This document shows, piece after piece, positions 7,394 through 14,950 of a DNA stretch of 24,094 bases. Below the pieces are notes generated by a model, which was not told the origin of the DNA, did not search any database, and worked only from the letters and a program-made list of their open reading frames with translations. This DNA is from Spirochaetaceae bacterium UBA4077 (GTDB lineage: Bacteria > Spirochaetota > Spirochaetia > Treponematales > Rectinemataceae): contig DFYR01000053.1 in NCBI GenBank assembly GCA_002383375.1, positions 1,633 to 25,726 of the forward strand. Direction: 5' to 3'. The position numbers and the translations under genes were made by a program. Numbering within the stretch: the first letter of the stretch is position 1; the number at the start of each line of letters is the position of its first letter.

Positions 7394-8644
7394 TTATGCT
7401 GTCGTAGCCGGGACCTTTTCTCCAGGCAGTCTATCAAGCGGCGCATTGGTCTGGCTCTGGTCCTGGCTTTGCAAAGGATTAACCGTGGACATCCTTCTCA
7501 GCCTCTGGATGATCGGCGGCAGCTTTTCTATCACATAGTCCACATCTTTCTCGCTGGAATTCCTGCCCAGGGAAAAGCGGATCGATCCGTGGGCAAGCTC
7601 CGGTCCCAGGCCTGTTGCCAAAAGGACGTGGGAGGGTTCCAGACTGCCCGAAGCGCAGGCTGAGCCGGTGGAAACCTGGATACCTTCCAGGTCGAGGGAC
7701 AATAGAATGGCTTCGCCCTCGGCCCCTGGGAATGAGAGGTTGAGGGTATTGGGCAAGACAGCTTCCGGATGCCCGTTGACCTTCACGAGGGGTATCCGCG
7801 ATACCAGGCCGTCCATGAGCCGCTTTCTGAGCGCTGCCATTCGGGCTCCAAACTCAGGCAGATCGCTCAGGGCGAGCTGGGCGGCTTTTCCGAACCCGAT
7901 AATACCCAGGTTGTTGTAGGTTCCTGCCCTCACTCCGTTTTCCTGGTGCCCTCCCCGTATGAGAGGTTGGATGGGGGCGCCTGGTCTGACGTAGAGAGCC
8001 CCTATTCCTTTGGGGCCGTAAATCTTGTGGCAGGAGAGGGTCAGGTAATCGATCCCCCAGTCCTCTACCGATACAGGGACTTTTCCCACCGCCTGGGTAG
8101 CATCGCTGTGCACTAAGGCACCCGCTTTTTTAGCCAGCGCGCTTATCGCCTCAATATCCTCGATCGTGCCGATTTCATTGTTCGCCGCCATGACCGAGAC
8201 CAGAAGGGTGTCTGGACCGAGTTCCTTTTTCAGAGCCTCCATATCCACCCTGCCTGAGGAATCCACCGGCAGGTAGACGACGGGAAATCCCTCCTCGGCC
8301 AGGTAGGCGGCCGCGTTCATGACACAGGGGTGCTCTATGGAGCTGGTGATGATCTTGCGCCGGGAAGGATTTTTTCTGCCCAGCTGGTACATGGTCATGA
8401 AGACCGTGTTGTTTGATTCTGAGCCTCCGGAGGTAAAGTAGAGCCCCGATGTGTCCTTGGCGCCTATAAGGTCGGCCACCGATGCCCTGGCCTCCTCTAT
8501 CTCCGCCCTAGCCCTCCGGCCCGATTCATGCAGGCTCGAGGCGTTGGCGTAGACGTCCAAGGCCTCGACCATGCGTTCCTTCACCTCGGGCCTCAAGGGA
8601 GTTGTGGCGTTGTAATCCATATAGACAAATGTCCTGGACATCAT
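7394..8644 (-). CDS. nifS: Cysteine desulfurase (NifS/IscS family)
   Basis: PLP-dependent enzyme that converts cysteine to alanine and passes the sulfur to the scaffold. Seen: N-terminal YMDYNATTPL, the PLP-contact region SGGSESNN (72-79) and EHPCV, the PLP lysine at about Lys207 (SCHKIYGPKG), and the catalytic Cys330 in the loop STGSACASG. A short Cys-loop of this kind indicates the group I (NifS/IscS) type. A low-complexity tail of about 30 residues follows the fold (MSTVNPLQSQDQSQTN onwards). The start is ATGATG: 8644 overlaps the stop of the Rrf2 gene, and the second ATG (8641) has slightly better spacing to AAGGAG. The overlap implies translational coupling with the regulator. Confidence 0.95.
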   Translation of the reverse strand: MMSRTFVYMDYNATTPLRPEVKERMVEALDVYANASSLHESGRRARAEIEEARASVADLIGAKDTSGLYFTSGGSESNNTVFMTMYQLGRKNPSRRKIITSSIEHPCVMNAAAYLAEEGFPVVYLPVDSSGRVDMEALKKELGPDTLLVSVMAANNEIGTIEDIEAISALAKKAGALVHSDATQAVGKVPVSVEDWGIDYLTLSCHKIYGPKGIGALYVRPGAPIQPLIRGGHQENGVRAGTYNNLGIIGFGKAAQLALSDLPEFGARMAALRKRLMDGLVSRIPLVKVNGHPEAVLPNTLNLSFPGAEGEAILLSLDLEGIQVSTGSACASGSLEPSHVLLATGLGPELAHGSIRFSLGRNSSEKDVDYVIEKLPPIIQRLRRMSTVNPLQSQDQSQTNAPLDRLPGEKVPATTA

Positions 8645-9105
8645 CGAGCTCCTTTCGCTTCGGTCTTGGTCGGATTTTTGTTCTTTCCCGTTCCGCAGAT
8701 AGTTATCAGGGGTTCTTCGGCCAGATCGGCCAAATTGACTGATTTCAGATAGCTCTCAACAGAATCCTTTAGCCCCTGCCAGAACTTTCTGGGCATGCAG
8801 AAGGCGCCTCGGCTGCAGACGCTGCTGTCGTCCACGCATTCCACAGGCTTGAGTTCGCCCTCCATGGCTGCCACGATTTCGATCATAGGGATCTCGGAAG
8901 CCGGCCTGGTGAGTCTGTAGCCCCCGCCCCTGCCCCTGTCCGAGGTCACGATGCCGGCGAGCTTGAGCTGGTTGAGAATGCCTTCGAGATACTTGGCGGA
9001 TATGTTCTGAGCCAGAGCCACTCGTGCGGCGCTGTCCCCACCGGATCGCGCGAGATGTGCCAGAGCCCTAATAGCGTACTGAGTCTTGGCGGGGACCTGG
9101 AACAT
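8641..9105 (-). CDS. iscR: Rrf2-family, IscR-like transcriptional regulator
   Basis: A 154-residue Rrf2 winged-helix regulator: KTQYAIRALAHLA at the N-terminus, recognition region ISAKYLEGILNQL (35-47), and the typical wing DRGRGGGYRLTRP (56-68). Three cysteines, Cys90, Cys97 and Cys103 (C-x6-C-x5-C), match the position of the [2Fe-2S] ligands of IscR, so it probably senses cluster status and controls this operon. The histidine ligand seen in E. coli IscR is not obvious. It is the first gene of regulator-desulfurase-scaffold, the usual isc order. The ATG at 9105 lies 9 bases after AAGGAG. Its TGA overlaps the desulfurase start. Inverted repeats at its own promoter suggest autoregulation. The symbol reflects similarity, not proof of orthology. 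Confidence 0.9.
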   Translation of the reverse strand: MFQVPAKTQYAIRALAHLARSGGDSAARVALAQNISAKYLEGILNQLKLAGIVTSDRGRGGGYRLTRPASEIPMIEIVAAMEGELKPVECVDDSSVCSRGAFCMPRKFWQGLKDSVESYLKSVNLADLAEEPLITICGTGKNKNPTKTEAKGAR

Positions 9106-9122
9106 GCAGGGTATCTCCTTAA

Positions 9123-9165
9123 ATTCCTATGGGATTACTAGGAATATGGCAAATTCAAGGAATTT
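9123..9165. promoter_or_regulatory. Paired inverted repeats, candidate operators of the Rrf2 regulator
   Basis: Two perfect dyads lie side by side: ATTCCTA-N9-TAGGAAT (9123-9145) and AAATTC-AAG-GAATTT (9151-9165). The second exactly fills the spacer between the predicted -35 and -10 of the Rrf2 gene; the first covers the -10 and the start region. This is the place where an Rrf2 protein would block its own transcription. Binding by this regulator is inferred. Confidence 0.6.
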
Positions 9166-9171
9166 GGTCAA
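9143..9171 (-). promoter_or_regulatory. Candidate promoter of the iscR-nifS-nifU operon
   Basis: Minus-strand TTGACC (9166-9171) and CATATT (9143-9148) are separated by exactly 17 bases. Transcription would start near 9136, giving a leader of about 30 bases to the ATG at 9105. No clear terminator is visible between the upstream oxidoreductase stop (9189) and this promoter, so some read-through is possible. Confidence 0.6.
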
Positions 9172-9188
9172 GGCCTAGTGGACCTTTT

Positions 9189-10361
9189 TTACCTGAGAAA
9201 TTCACTGTGCTCGAAGCTTCTGGAGCAGGCCAGCTCCTCGAAGATTACGCCGTAATCGGTGTTTCCCGCAGGGTTTTTAGCGCAGCCTCCTGTGTGGATG
9301 GATTCGGCTAAAATCTTCCCAAGTCCCGGCCCCATCATAAAGCCCTGGCCGCACATTCCGACCGCCTGTAAAAAGTTCTGTGCCTCCTCGGGATAGCCGA
9401 CCAGCGGCAATCCGTCGGGGGTCATGGGATACATGCCCCTCCAAGTTCTCCGCACCCGCAAGTTGCGCAGCCTGGGGTAGAGTTCAAGCATCCTGCGCAG
9501 GCAGAGGGGCAGAAACTCCGATGTGGAATCCTTGTCCCGTCCCCAGATCTGCGGCCTTGGCGTTATGCAGAACACGACTTGTCCGGTCGCTGCCTGGTAA
9601 AAATAGTAGTTCCCCGATTCGGCATCGGGCCGCATGTCGACAATCATGGGCTGCAGAAAGGGCCGTACAGGTTCGGTCACCCCAGCTTCGTGGCAGTCGG
9701 GGTGTACTGGCAGGCTTAAGTCCGCCAGGCTTGCCAGCTCCGAGGCTTCGGCGCCCGCTGCGTTTACATAGAGTGCGGCGCTCCATGTTTCCCCGCCGGC
9801 TTCCAGGCTCTGGACAAGCCCTCCCCTCACCTCGATCGCTTCGACGCGGTGGTCGAAGAAAAAATCCACACCCGAATCCATGGCCAGCTTGTGAAAGGCG
9901 GTTGCCGCGGCCAGGGGCGAGGCGAAACCGTCGCCGGGACTGAAGGTACCCCCAAGCAGCCCTTCGCGATTAAGGCCAGGTGCTAGTTCGGCGATGCGAT
10001 CAGGTCCTATCCAGTCTATGTCCAGTCCTGCGGCTTTTTGAATCTCCAGGAGGGAGAGAAATGAAGCCTTTGTCACCTCGTCGAAGGCGACATAGAGATA
10101 GCCCCCCTGCCGCCACTCCAAATCGAGTCCGAAGTCTTCCTTTATAGCTGAGACTATCTTGATGGACTCCAGGCAGATTTTAATTTTAGCCGGATCCGAG
10201 TGGGTAGCCCTGATGCCGCCTATGGCCGCCCTGTTCTGTCCCCTGCCCCAGGAAGCTTCGTGATCCAGCACGGCCACCTTGAAACCTCTCCCGGCCAGGC
10301 TCCAGGCCAGTGGGATGCCCACGGAACCTGCGCCTATGACGATTACATCGTAGGTTTTCAT
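9189..10361 (-). CDS. DAO-family FAD oxidoreductase (HcnC / sarcosine oxidase beta-like subunit)
   Basis: A glycine/D-amino-acid-oxidase fold flavoprotein of 390 residues. The N-terminus carries the FAD-binding GAGSVG (10-15), then the substrate-side signature NRAAIGGIRATHS (43-55). The C-terminus shows MYPMTPDGLPLVG and GMCGQGFMMGPGLG, typical of the small catalytic subunit that oxidises a secondary amine or amino acid. No signal peptide is seen. It overlaps the 750-residue partner by ATGA (10358-10361), so the two are translationally coupled and probably form one complex. Family relatives include subunits of hydrogen cyanide synthase, heteromeric sarcosine oxidase, opine oxidases and D-hydroxyproline dehydrogenase. 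The substrate cannot be assigned here; the neighbouring Liv transporter suggests an amino acid or derivative. Confidence 0.88.
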   Translation of the reverse strand: MKTYDVIVIGAGSVGIPLAWSLAGRGFKVAVLDHEASWGRGQNRAAIGGIRATHSDPAKIKICLESIKIVSAIKEDFGLDLEWRQGGYLYVAFDEVTKASFLSLLEIQKAAGLDIDWIGPDRIAELAPGLNREGLLGGTFSPGDGFASPLAAATAFHKLAMDSGVDFFFDHRVEAIEVRGGLVQSLEAGGETWSAALYVNAAGAEASELASLADLSLPVHPDCHEAGVTEPVRPFLQPMIVDMRPDAESGNYYFYQAATGQVVFCITPRPQIWGRDKDSTSEFLPLCLRRMLELYPRLRNLRVRRTWRGMYPMTPDGLPLVGYPEEAQNFLQAVGMCGQGFMMGPGLGKILAESIHTGGCAKNPAGNTDYGVIFEELACSRSFEHSEFLR

Positions 10362-12610
10362 GGAGCTCCTCGGACTCCGGCGTTTTTACCGCCGATTTTC
10401 GAAAGGCCTTCATTGACGATCTCGCCCATGGGTATCTCCATGAAGAGGGGTCGCAAGGACCCGCTTTCAATTTGGGAAGGGTCCACCCCGGCCTGCTTGA
10501 ATGCCCTGTCCAAGAGCCGGGAGCAGGTTTTACCTCCGCAGGCACCCATGCCCACCCGGAGGGTTTTAAGCTGGTTGATGTCCCTGACACGGTTTTCCTT
10601 TATAAATGACACAATCTCTGAGAGTCTGATCCTTTCGCAGCGGCAGACTATCGGATCGCCAGCTTCCGCCTGAGCATCCTGCGGCTCCGAAGAGGAAGGC
10701 AGGCTAAGCTCTTCGGCTTGAACCCGTATTCCGGCGATGCGGGAAGCGTTTTTGAGGCTTGTCATGAAGTGCAGAAGCCAGGTTCCGTTCCTGGGATTTT
10801 TTCTGCGCCCCGTGACGGGCGCCGTTTCGATAAATTCCCCTTCCTGGCCTACGAGATCCATAAGCTGTCCCTGGGGAAAATCGGCATCGAACTCCCAGGG
10901 CAGGACAACTTCGGCGCTGGTTTCCGAAAGCTTTCGGACAAGGCTTACCGCCAGGCCGGGGCAGACAGCCACGCAGGAAAAACAGCCTATGCAGGTTGTT
11001 CCGGAAAAATAGGGCAGATCCATGATATCGCCCCGGATCGGTCTGAGAGAAATGGAGGATTCCGGGCAGACAGTGGCGCAGGGATTGCAGGGGATCTCCT
11101 CGGAGCAGAAAAAAACCGGCCTCCATTCGACATCGGGTATCAGGGGGCTGCGGGAAAAGCTGTCCCCAGGCCTGGATTTCAAGACATCTCTTGTGGCAAA
11201 CCAGGAGCTGTCCATCTCGAGTTTTTTTCCGAGCATCCTGGCCAGGTTATAGGCAGCTATTTTACCGCCGAAAAGGGCACTGGAAGCCTCGGCGATTTCC
11301 TCGGCGTCCCCGGCTGCCATGGCCAGGATGCCGTAGCTCCTGGCCTGGCGAAGAAACTCGTCGCAGGGAGACAGTCCTGCGGCGATTAAAACCGTATCCA
11401 CATCGTAGCTCGACACTGTGCCTGGAATCGGCCTGAAACGGTCGTCGACCCTGGCAACCAGGGCACGGCAGAGACGGAGCTCAGCCTGACCTTCAGGCGC
11501 TCTTTCAGACCCTATGCATTCAGGCATAGCGCCTTCAGGCACGGCGCCTTCAGGCATAGCGACTTCAGCCACGGCGTCTTCAGGCTTTGTGTCTTCGTGC
11601 CTCGCACTTTCAAGCATGGCGCCCTCAGCCCTAAGAATCGTCGTATTGAGATGAATCGGCACCCCCATGCGGCGGATTTTATCCGCATGGACCTTGTAGC
11701 CGCTGATCCTTCCCATGATTTCCACGATGCCGACCACCTGCATTCCCGCCTGGAGGGCATGGTAGGCGGCTATGAGACCGACATTGCCCGAGCCGACGAC
11801 GAGAATTCTTTTAGAAGCAGCGACAAAATCTCGGTTCACCAGGGTTTGGAATGCTCCGGCTCCCAAAACCCCAGGCAGGTCATTGCCGGGAAACAACAGA
11901 TTATTTTCCCTGGCGCCGGAGGCCACCACCAAAGCCGTAAACTCGACCAGAAGGTAGGAGGAGTAATCCTTATAGACCCCAGCCTTTCTGTCCTTAAAAA
12001 TCGCCACCACAGGGGAATTCTTCAGAATGGTCACATTGGGCAGTTTTTTGAGCTTTTCCTCCAGTTTCTGGGCGATATCTATTCCCCGTACTCCGGCGTA
12101 GCAGTCCTTTTCGGAGCCGAAAAACTTGTGCGTCTGGAGGACGAGTTTTCCTCCGAGCCTTTCCTTGTCGTCGGCGACGACCACCTGAAAGCCTATCCGG
12201 CCCAGTTCGCAGGCCGCAGCGAGGCCTGAAGGCCCTCCTCCTATCACGAGAATATCCGTATGGAGGGCTCTACGCTCGGCCTGCTGCAGGCCTTCGTCCA
12301 TAGCAGTCAGCGAGGCCAGGCCTTCGAGGCTGCGCACGTCCATGCCTTCGGCTAGGGGAGTAAGACAGGATTTTTTCGGTACTCCATCGATGAGGACTGT
12401 GCACTGGGAGCACTGCCCGTTGGCGCAAAAAAGCCCCTGGGGAGCTCCGTCCTTAGGGTGAAAGGAAAAACTGCTCTTGCCCAGAGCTATGAGGGCCGAA
12501 GAAAGCGCTTCGCCCTCGAAGCCTTCGGCCTGCTGACCGTTTAAAAGAAACCGTACCGATTTTCTGCCCTCGGGCAGTTTCAAGATAGGATGCGACGTGA
12601 TCCTTGGCAT
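10358..12610 (-). CDS. Multi-cluster Fe-S flavoprotein, fused HcnA+HcnB-like amine dehydrogenase subunit
   Basis: A 750-residue electron-transfer subunit. In order: a [2Fe-2S] ferredoxin-like domain (about 15-100) with Cys62, Cys67, Cys70 and Cys82; a two-dinucleotide flavoprotein disulfide-reductase fold with VIGGGPSG (122-129) for FAD and VVGSGNVG (271-278) for the second nucleotide; a ferredoxin-like segment with two cysteine groups (Cys502, 508, 511, 515 and Cys540, 543, 546, 550); a connecting region; and a BFD-like [2Fe-2S] domain with Cys656, Cys658, Cys691 and Cys696. A five-residue repeat is inserted at 329-370. In relatives these parts are separate subunits or lack the 4Fe-4S segment, which suggests ferredoxin-linked electron output in an anaerobe. 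The ATG at 12610 has GGAG at 6-base spacing. It overlaps the DAO partner by 4 bases and diverges from the transporter operon. Confidence 0.88.
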   Translation of the reverse strand: MPRITSHPILKLPEGRKSVRFLLNGQQAEGFEGEALSSALIALGKSSFSFHPKDGAPQGLFCANGQCSQCTVLIDGVPKKSCLTPLAEGMDVRSLEGLASLTAMDEGLQQAERRALHTDILVIGGGPSGLAAACELGRIGFQVVVADDKERLGGKLVLQTHKFFGSEKDCYAGVRGIDIAQKLEEKLKKLPNVTILKNSPVVAIFKDRKAGVYKDYSSYLLVEFTALVVASGARENNLLFPGNDLPGVLGAGAFQTLVNRDFVAASKRILVVGSGNVGLIAAYHALQAGMQVVGIVEIMGRISGYKVHADKIRRMGVPIHLNTTILRAEGAMLESARHEDTKPEDAVAEVAMPEGAVPEGAMPECIGSERAPEGQAELRLCRALVARVDDRFRPIPGTVSSYDVDTVLIAAGLSPCDEFLRQARSYGILAMAAGDAEEIAEASSALFGGKIAAYNLARMLGKKLEMDSSWFATRDVLKSRPGDSFSRSPLIPDVEWRPVFFCSEEIPCNPCATVCPESSISLRPIRGDIMDLPYFSGTTCIGCFSCVAVCPGLAVSLVRKLSETSAEVVLPWEFDADFPQGQLMDLVGQEGEFIETAPVTGRRKNPRNGTWLLHFMTSLKNASRIAGIRVQAEELSLPSSSEPQDAQAEAGDPIVCRCERIRLSEIVSFIKENRVRDINQLKTLRVGMGACGGKTCSRLLDRAFKQAGVDPSQIESGSLRPLFMEIPMGEIVNEGLSKIGGKNAGVRGAP
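11503..11637. repeat. 15-base degenerate tandem repeat inside the 750-residue flavoprotein gene
   Basis: About nine units of 15 bases, with CTTC-type starts at 11503, 11518, 11533, 11548, 11563, 11578, 11593, 11608 and 11623. Core units read CTTCAGGCATAGCGA-like. On the coding strand each unit gives five residues ending in Glu, so Glu falls at 329, 334, 339, 344, 349, 354, 359, 364 and 369. The frame is kept throughout. It lies in the second nucleotide-binding domain, where relatives have a short loop. Confidence 0.85.
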
Positions 12611-12648
12611 TGGATTCTCCGGATTGGCTGTCGACTCCGATAAACCAG

Positions 12649-12675
12649 GCTATAGCCGACGCTCCGGGATGTCAA
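12649..12675 (-). promoter_or_regulatory. Candidate promoter of the amine dehydrogenase operon
   Basis: Minus-strand TTGACA (12670-12675), a perfect -35 hexamer, is followed after 15 bases by TATAGC (12649-12654). The spacing is shorter than ideal. The -10 lies within a perfect 10-base palindrome GGCTATAGCC (12648-12657), which could also be a regulator half-site. Confidence 0.4.
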
Positions 12676-12696
12676 GAAAAAACCGCTTGCAGAATC

Positions 12697-12723
12697 TTGC
12701 GTATATTTATGCAGCGATATAGT
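12697..12723 (+). promoter_or_regulatory. Possible promoter of the Liv transporter operon
   Basis: TTGCGT (12697-12702) and TATAGT (12718-12723) are 15 bases apart on the plus strand, 24 bases before the start codon at 12748. The -10 is good, the spacing poor. AAGGAGGA follows at 12732-12739. Confidence 0.3.
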
Positions 12724-12747
12724 ATGCCCAGAAGGAGGAAGATGCGC

Positions 12748-13917
12748 ATGACAATCAAGAAGACTGGCTTAGTCCTTGGAATCTGCTGTGCCGCTCTCTT
12801 TCTGGCTCTGCTGGCCGGCTGCGGCGGCGGAGGGTCCGGAAAAACGGTAAAAATCGCCCTGCAGGCACCCATCACGGGAGACTATGCCTATGAAGGCCAG
12901 ATGGCCAAACAGTCGGTAGAAGTCGCGGCGGAGCTGATCAATAAGGCTGGGGGAGTTTTGGGTAAACAAGTGGAGCTCGTCATCGTCGACGACGCGTCCA
13001 ATCCGAAGGATTCAGCCCTGGCGGCACAGAAAGCCGTGTCGCAGAAGGTTGCGGCGGTCATAGGCAGCTACGGATCATCGGTTACCGAGCCGGCGGCGGA
13101 TATTTACGAGAAGAACAAGATGGTATCGGTAGGCTACGGCTGCACCGCAGTCAGGCTCACCATGGACAAGGAGCGGAAGTACTTCTTCAGGACCTGCGGA
13201 CGGGACGACGCCCAGGGCCTGTTCTTCGGAACGTACGCCGTAGAGACCATGGGCGCCAAACGCATAGCGATAATGCACGATAATTCAACCTTCGCCAAAG
13301 GAGTGGCCGACGAAGCGATGAAGGCGCTGGAGCCCTACATGGCCGAAGGCAAGACCGAGGTGGTCTACTTCGACGCCATCACTCCGAAGGAAAAGGACTT
13401 CTCGGCGGCGGTGACTAAGCTGAGAGAGACTAAGCCCGACGTCTGGTACTTCACCGGGTACTATCCCGAGGCGGGACTCCTCATACGCCAGGCCAGGGAC
13501 GCAGGACTGGATTGCCCCTTCATCGGCGGCAATGCTGCCATCAACGACGACTTCGTCAAGATAGCCGGTCTCGATGTAGCCGCCGGCGCCCTGATGACCC
13601 AGGAACCCCTGGTCACCGATGTCACCACCGATATCGCCAGCCAGTTCAAGAGCCTCTACCAGGAAAAATTCAAGGAACTGCCCTCCAGTCCCTGGCCCGT
13701 TTATGCGGCTGACGCTCTGTATGCCATTGTGGGAGCCATCGACAAGGCCGGCAAGCTGGATTCCGATGCCATAGCCGAGGCTATGAGAACAAAGATGGAC
13801 GGTGTCCAGGGAGTGACGGGGGCTCTGCTCTTCAGCGATCGGGGGGACCGCAGGGATGTGCCCTACAAGATGTACAAGGTCGATCCGGAAGGGAAGCTTG
13901 TCGTTGCGGAGCTTTGA
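12748..13917 (+). CDS. Liv-type amino-acid ABC transporter substrate-binding lipoprotein
   Basis: Captures the substrate outside the cytoplasmic membrane and delivers it to the LivHM permease. The N-terminus is a lipoprotein signal peptide: basic MTIKK, hydrophobic stretch, lipobox LLAGC with lipidated Cys25, then a glycine-rich linker. The mature part begins TVKIALQAPITGDYAYEGQ, typical of the leucine/isoleucine/valine-binding (peripla_BP_6) family, and continues with GKQVELVIVDDASNPK and AVIGSYGSS. The ATG at 12748 lies 9 bases after AGGAGG; an ATG at 12742 is only 3 bases from it. Length 389. Family members bind many amino acids, amides and aromatic acids, so the substrate is open. A strong hairpin follows, separating it from the permease genes. 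Confidence 0.93.
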   Translation: MTIKKTGLVLGICCAALFLALLAGCGGGGSGKTVKIALQAPITGDYAYEGQMAKQSVEVAAELINKAGGVLGKQVELVIVDDASNPKDSALAAQKAVSQKVAAVIGSYGSSVTEPAADIYEKNKMVSVGYGCTAVRLTMDKERKYFFRTCGRDDAQGLFFGTYAVETMGAKRIAIMHDNSTFAKGVADEAMKALEPYMAEGKTEVVYFDAITPKEKDFSAAVTKLRETKPDVWYFTGYYPEAGLLIRQARDAGLDCPFIGGNAAINDDFVKIAGLDVAAGALMTQEPLVTDVTTDIASQFKSLYQEKFKELPSSPWPVYAADALYAIVGAIDKAGKLDSDAIAEAMRTKMDGVQGVTGALLFSDRGDRRDVPYKMYKVDPEGKLVVAEL

Positions 13918-13990
13918 TTCGAGCGGTCTAACAGACCTCCTGAAGGTTTGGTGACAATCGCCTCGGAGCTGGAATTTCCAGGCTTGTTTT

Positions 13991-14022
13991 GGGCGGGGCG
14001 TATAGCTCCGCCCTGTGTTTTT
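13991..14022 (+). terminator. Intercistronic terminator/attenuator between binding protein and livH
   Basis: GGGCGGGGC (13991-13999) pairs with GCTCCGCCC (14005-14013) through a 5-base loop, nine pairs with one G-U, followed by TGTGTTTTT. It would end or protect the binding-protein transcript and reduce permease expression. Such partial termination is common after binding-protein genes. Confidence 0.7.
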
Positions 14023-14038
14023 CCATAAAGGGAGAAAG

Positions 14039-14950
14039 GTGTCCACTTTTTTTGAACAACTGGTGAATGGATTGACCGTGGGCTCGTTCTACGCTCTAGT
14101 CGCCCTGGGCTATTCCATGGTCTACGGCGTTATGAAGCTCATCAACTTTGCCCATGGCGATCTATTTGCCCTGGGCGCCTATCTGGGCTACAGCCTTCTT
14201 ACCGGAGCGACTGGAAAAATCACCGCCTCCATGGGGCTCTGGGGGGGTATAGGTTTCACCGCGCTCCTGGTAGCCCTGAGCGTGGCGCTGGCGGGGGTTC
14301 TGGTCGAACGCATAGCCTACAGGCCGGTTTACCCTTCCGGCAGGCTCTCCCTGGTGGTCTCGGCATTGGGAATGGCGATTTTCATCCAAAACGCCATCAT
14401 GGCCATCTGGGGCTCCAGGCCTCAGGCTTTTCCGGCCTCGGTAGTGCCGTCCCTACGCTTTTCCTTCTTTGGCATTCCAGTGACTCTGCTGCAGGTGACA
14501 ATACTGGGAATCTCCTTCGCCCTGATGCTCATCATCTGGCTCATCGTGGAAAAGAGCAACTTCGGCGCCGCTGTGCGCGCTTCGGCCCTGGACAGGGAGA
14601 CAGCCATCCTCCTGGGCATCGATGTCCGCAAGGTAATTTTCTTTGTCTTCGCCCTGGGACCGGGCTTAGGCGGCGTCGCAGGCCTCATGAACGGCCTGTA
14701 CTACAGGGCTATAAGCTTCAATATGGGATGGAACTACGGGCTCAAGGCCTTTACGGCTACCATCCTGGGCGGGATCGGCAATATTCCGGGAGCCATGCTA
14801 GGGGGCCTCATCCTCGGCGTGGTCGAGTCGCTCCTGGCTGGCTACGTGAGCGGGGCATGGAAGGACGTATTCGTCTTCATTCTCCTCATAGCCATTCTGA
14901 TTTTCAGGCCCACCGGGCTTTTAGGCGAAAAGACGGCGGAAAAAGTCTGA
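14039..14950 (+). CDS. livH: Liv-type ABC transporter permease LivH
   Basis: One of the two membrane subunits of the amino-acid importer. The whole protein is hydrophobic with about eight membrane helices and the family signatures VNGLTVGSFYALVALGYSMV and INFAHGDLFALGAYLGY near the N-terminus. GPGLGGVAGLMNGLYY and GGIGNIPGAMLGGLILGVVE near the C-terminus contain the contact loop for the ATPase. The GTG at 14039 after GGGAG gives 303 residues, close to the usual size. A GTG at 14015 lies inside the T-tract of the preceding hairpin and lacks a ribosome binding site. Its TGA overlaps the ATG of the next gene by one base (TGATG), implying coupled translation. Confidence 0.93.
   Translation: MSTFFEQLVNGLTVGSFYALVALGYSMVYGVMKLINFAHGDLFALGAYLGYSLLTGATGKITASMGLWGGIGFTALLVALSVALAGVLVERIAYRPVYPSGRLSLVVSALGMAIFIQNAIMAIWGSRPQAFPASVVPSLRFSFFGIPVTLLQVTILGISFALMLIIWLIVEKSNFGAAVRASALDRETAILLGIDVRKVIFFVFALGPGLGGVAGLMNGLYYRAISFNMGWNYGLKAFTATILGGIGNIPGAMLGGLILGVVESLLAGYVSGAWKDVFVFILLIAILIFRPTGLLGEKTAEKV

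Noticed and set aside
9172..9188. Terminator after the DAO-family gene (AAGG/CCTT with a T-run)
   Set aside because: The T-run follows the short dyad only on the plus strand, which is the wrong direction for the gene that ends there.
11503..11637. Possible CRISPR or mobile element at the 15-base repeat
   Set aside because: Units are contiguous without spacers, degenerate, and translate in frame inside a gene.
10718..12229. Long plus-strand open frames opposite the 750-residue flavoprotein
   Set aside because: The minus frame has all cysteine and nucleotide motifs in order; the plus frames are low-information shadows.
14728..14949. Extended N-terminus for the LivM-LivG fusion
   Set aside because: It would lie wholly inside livH in another frame; the ATG at 14950 overlaps the livH stop in the usual coupled arrangement.
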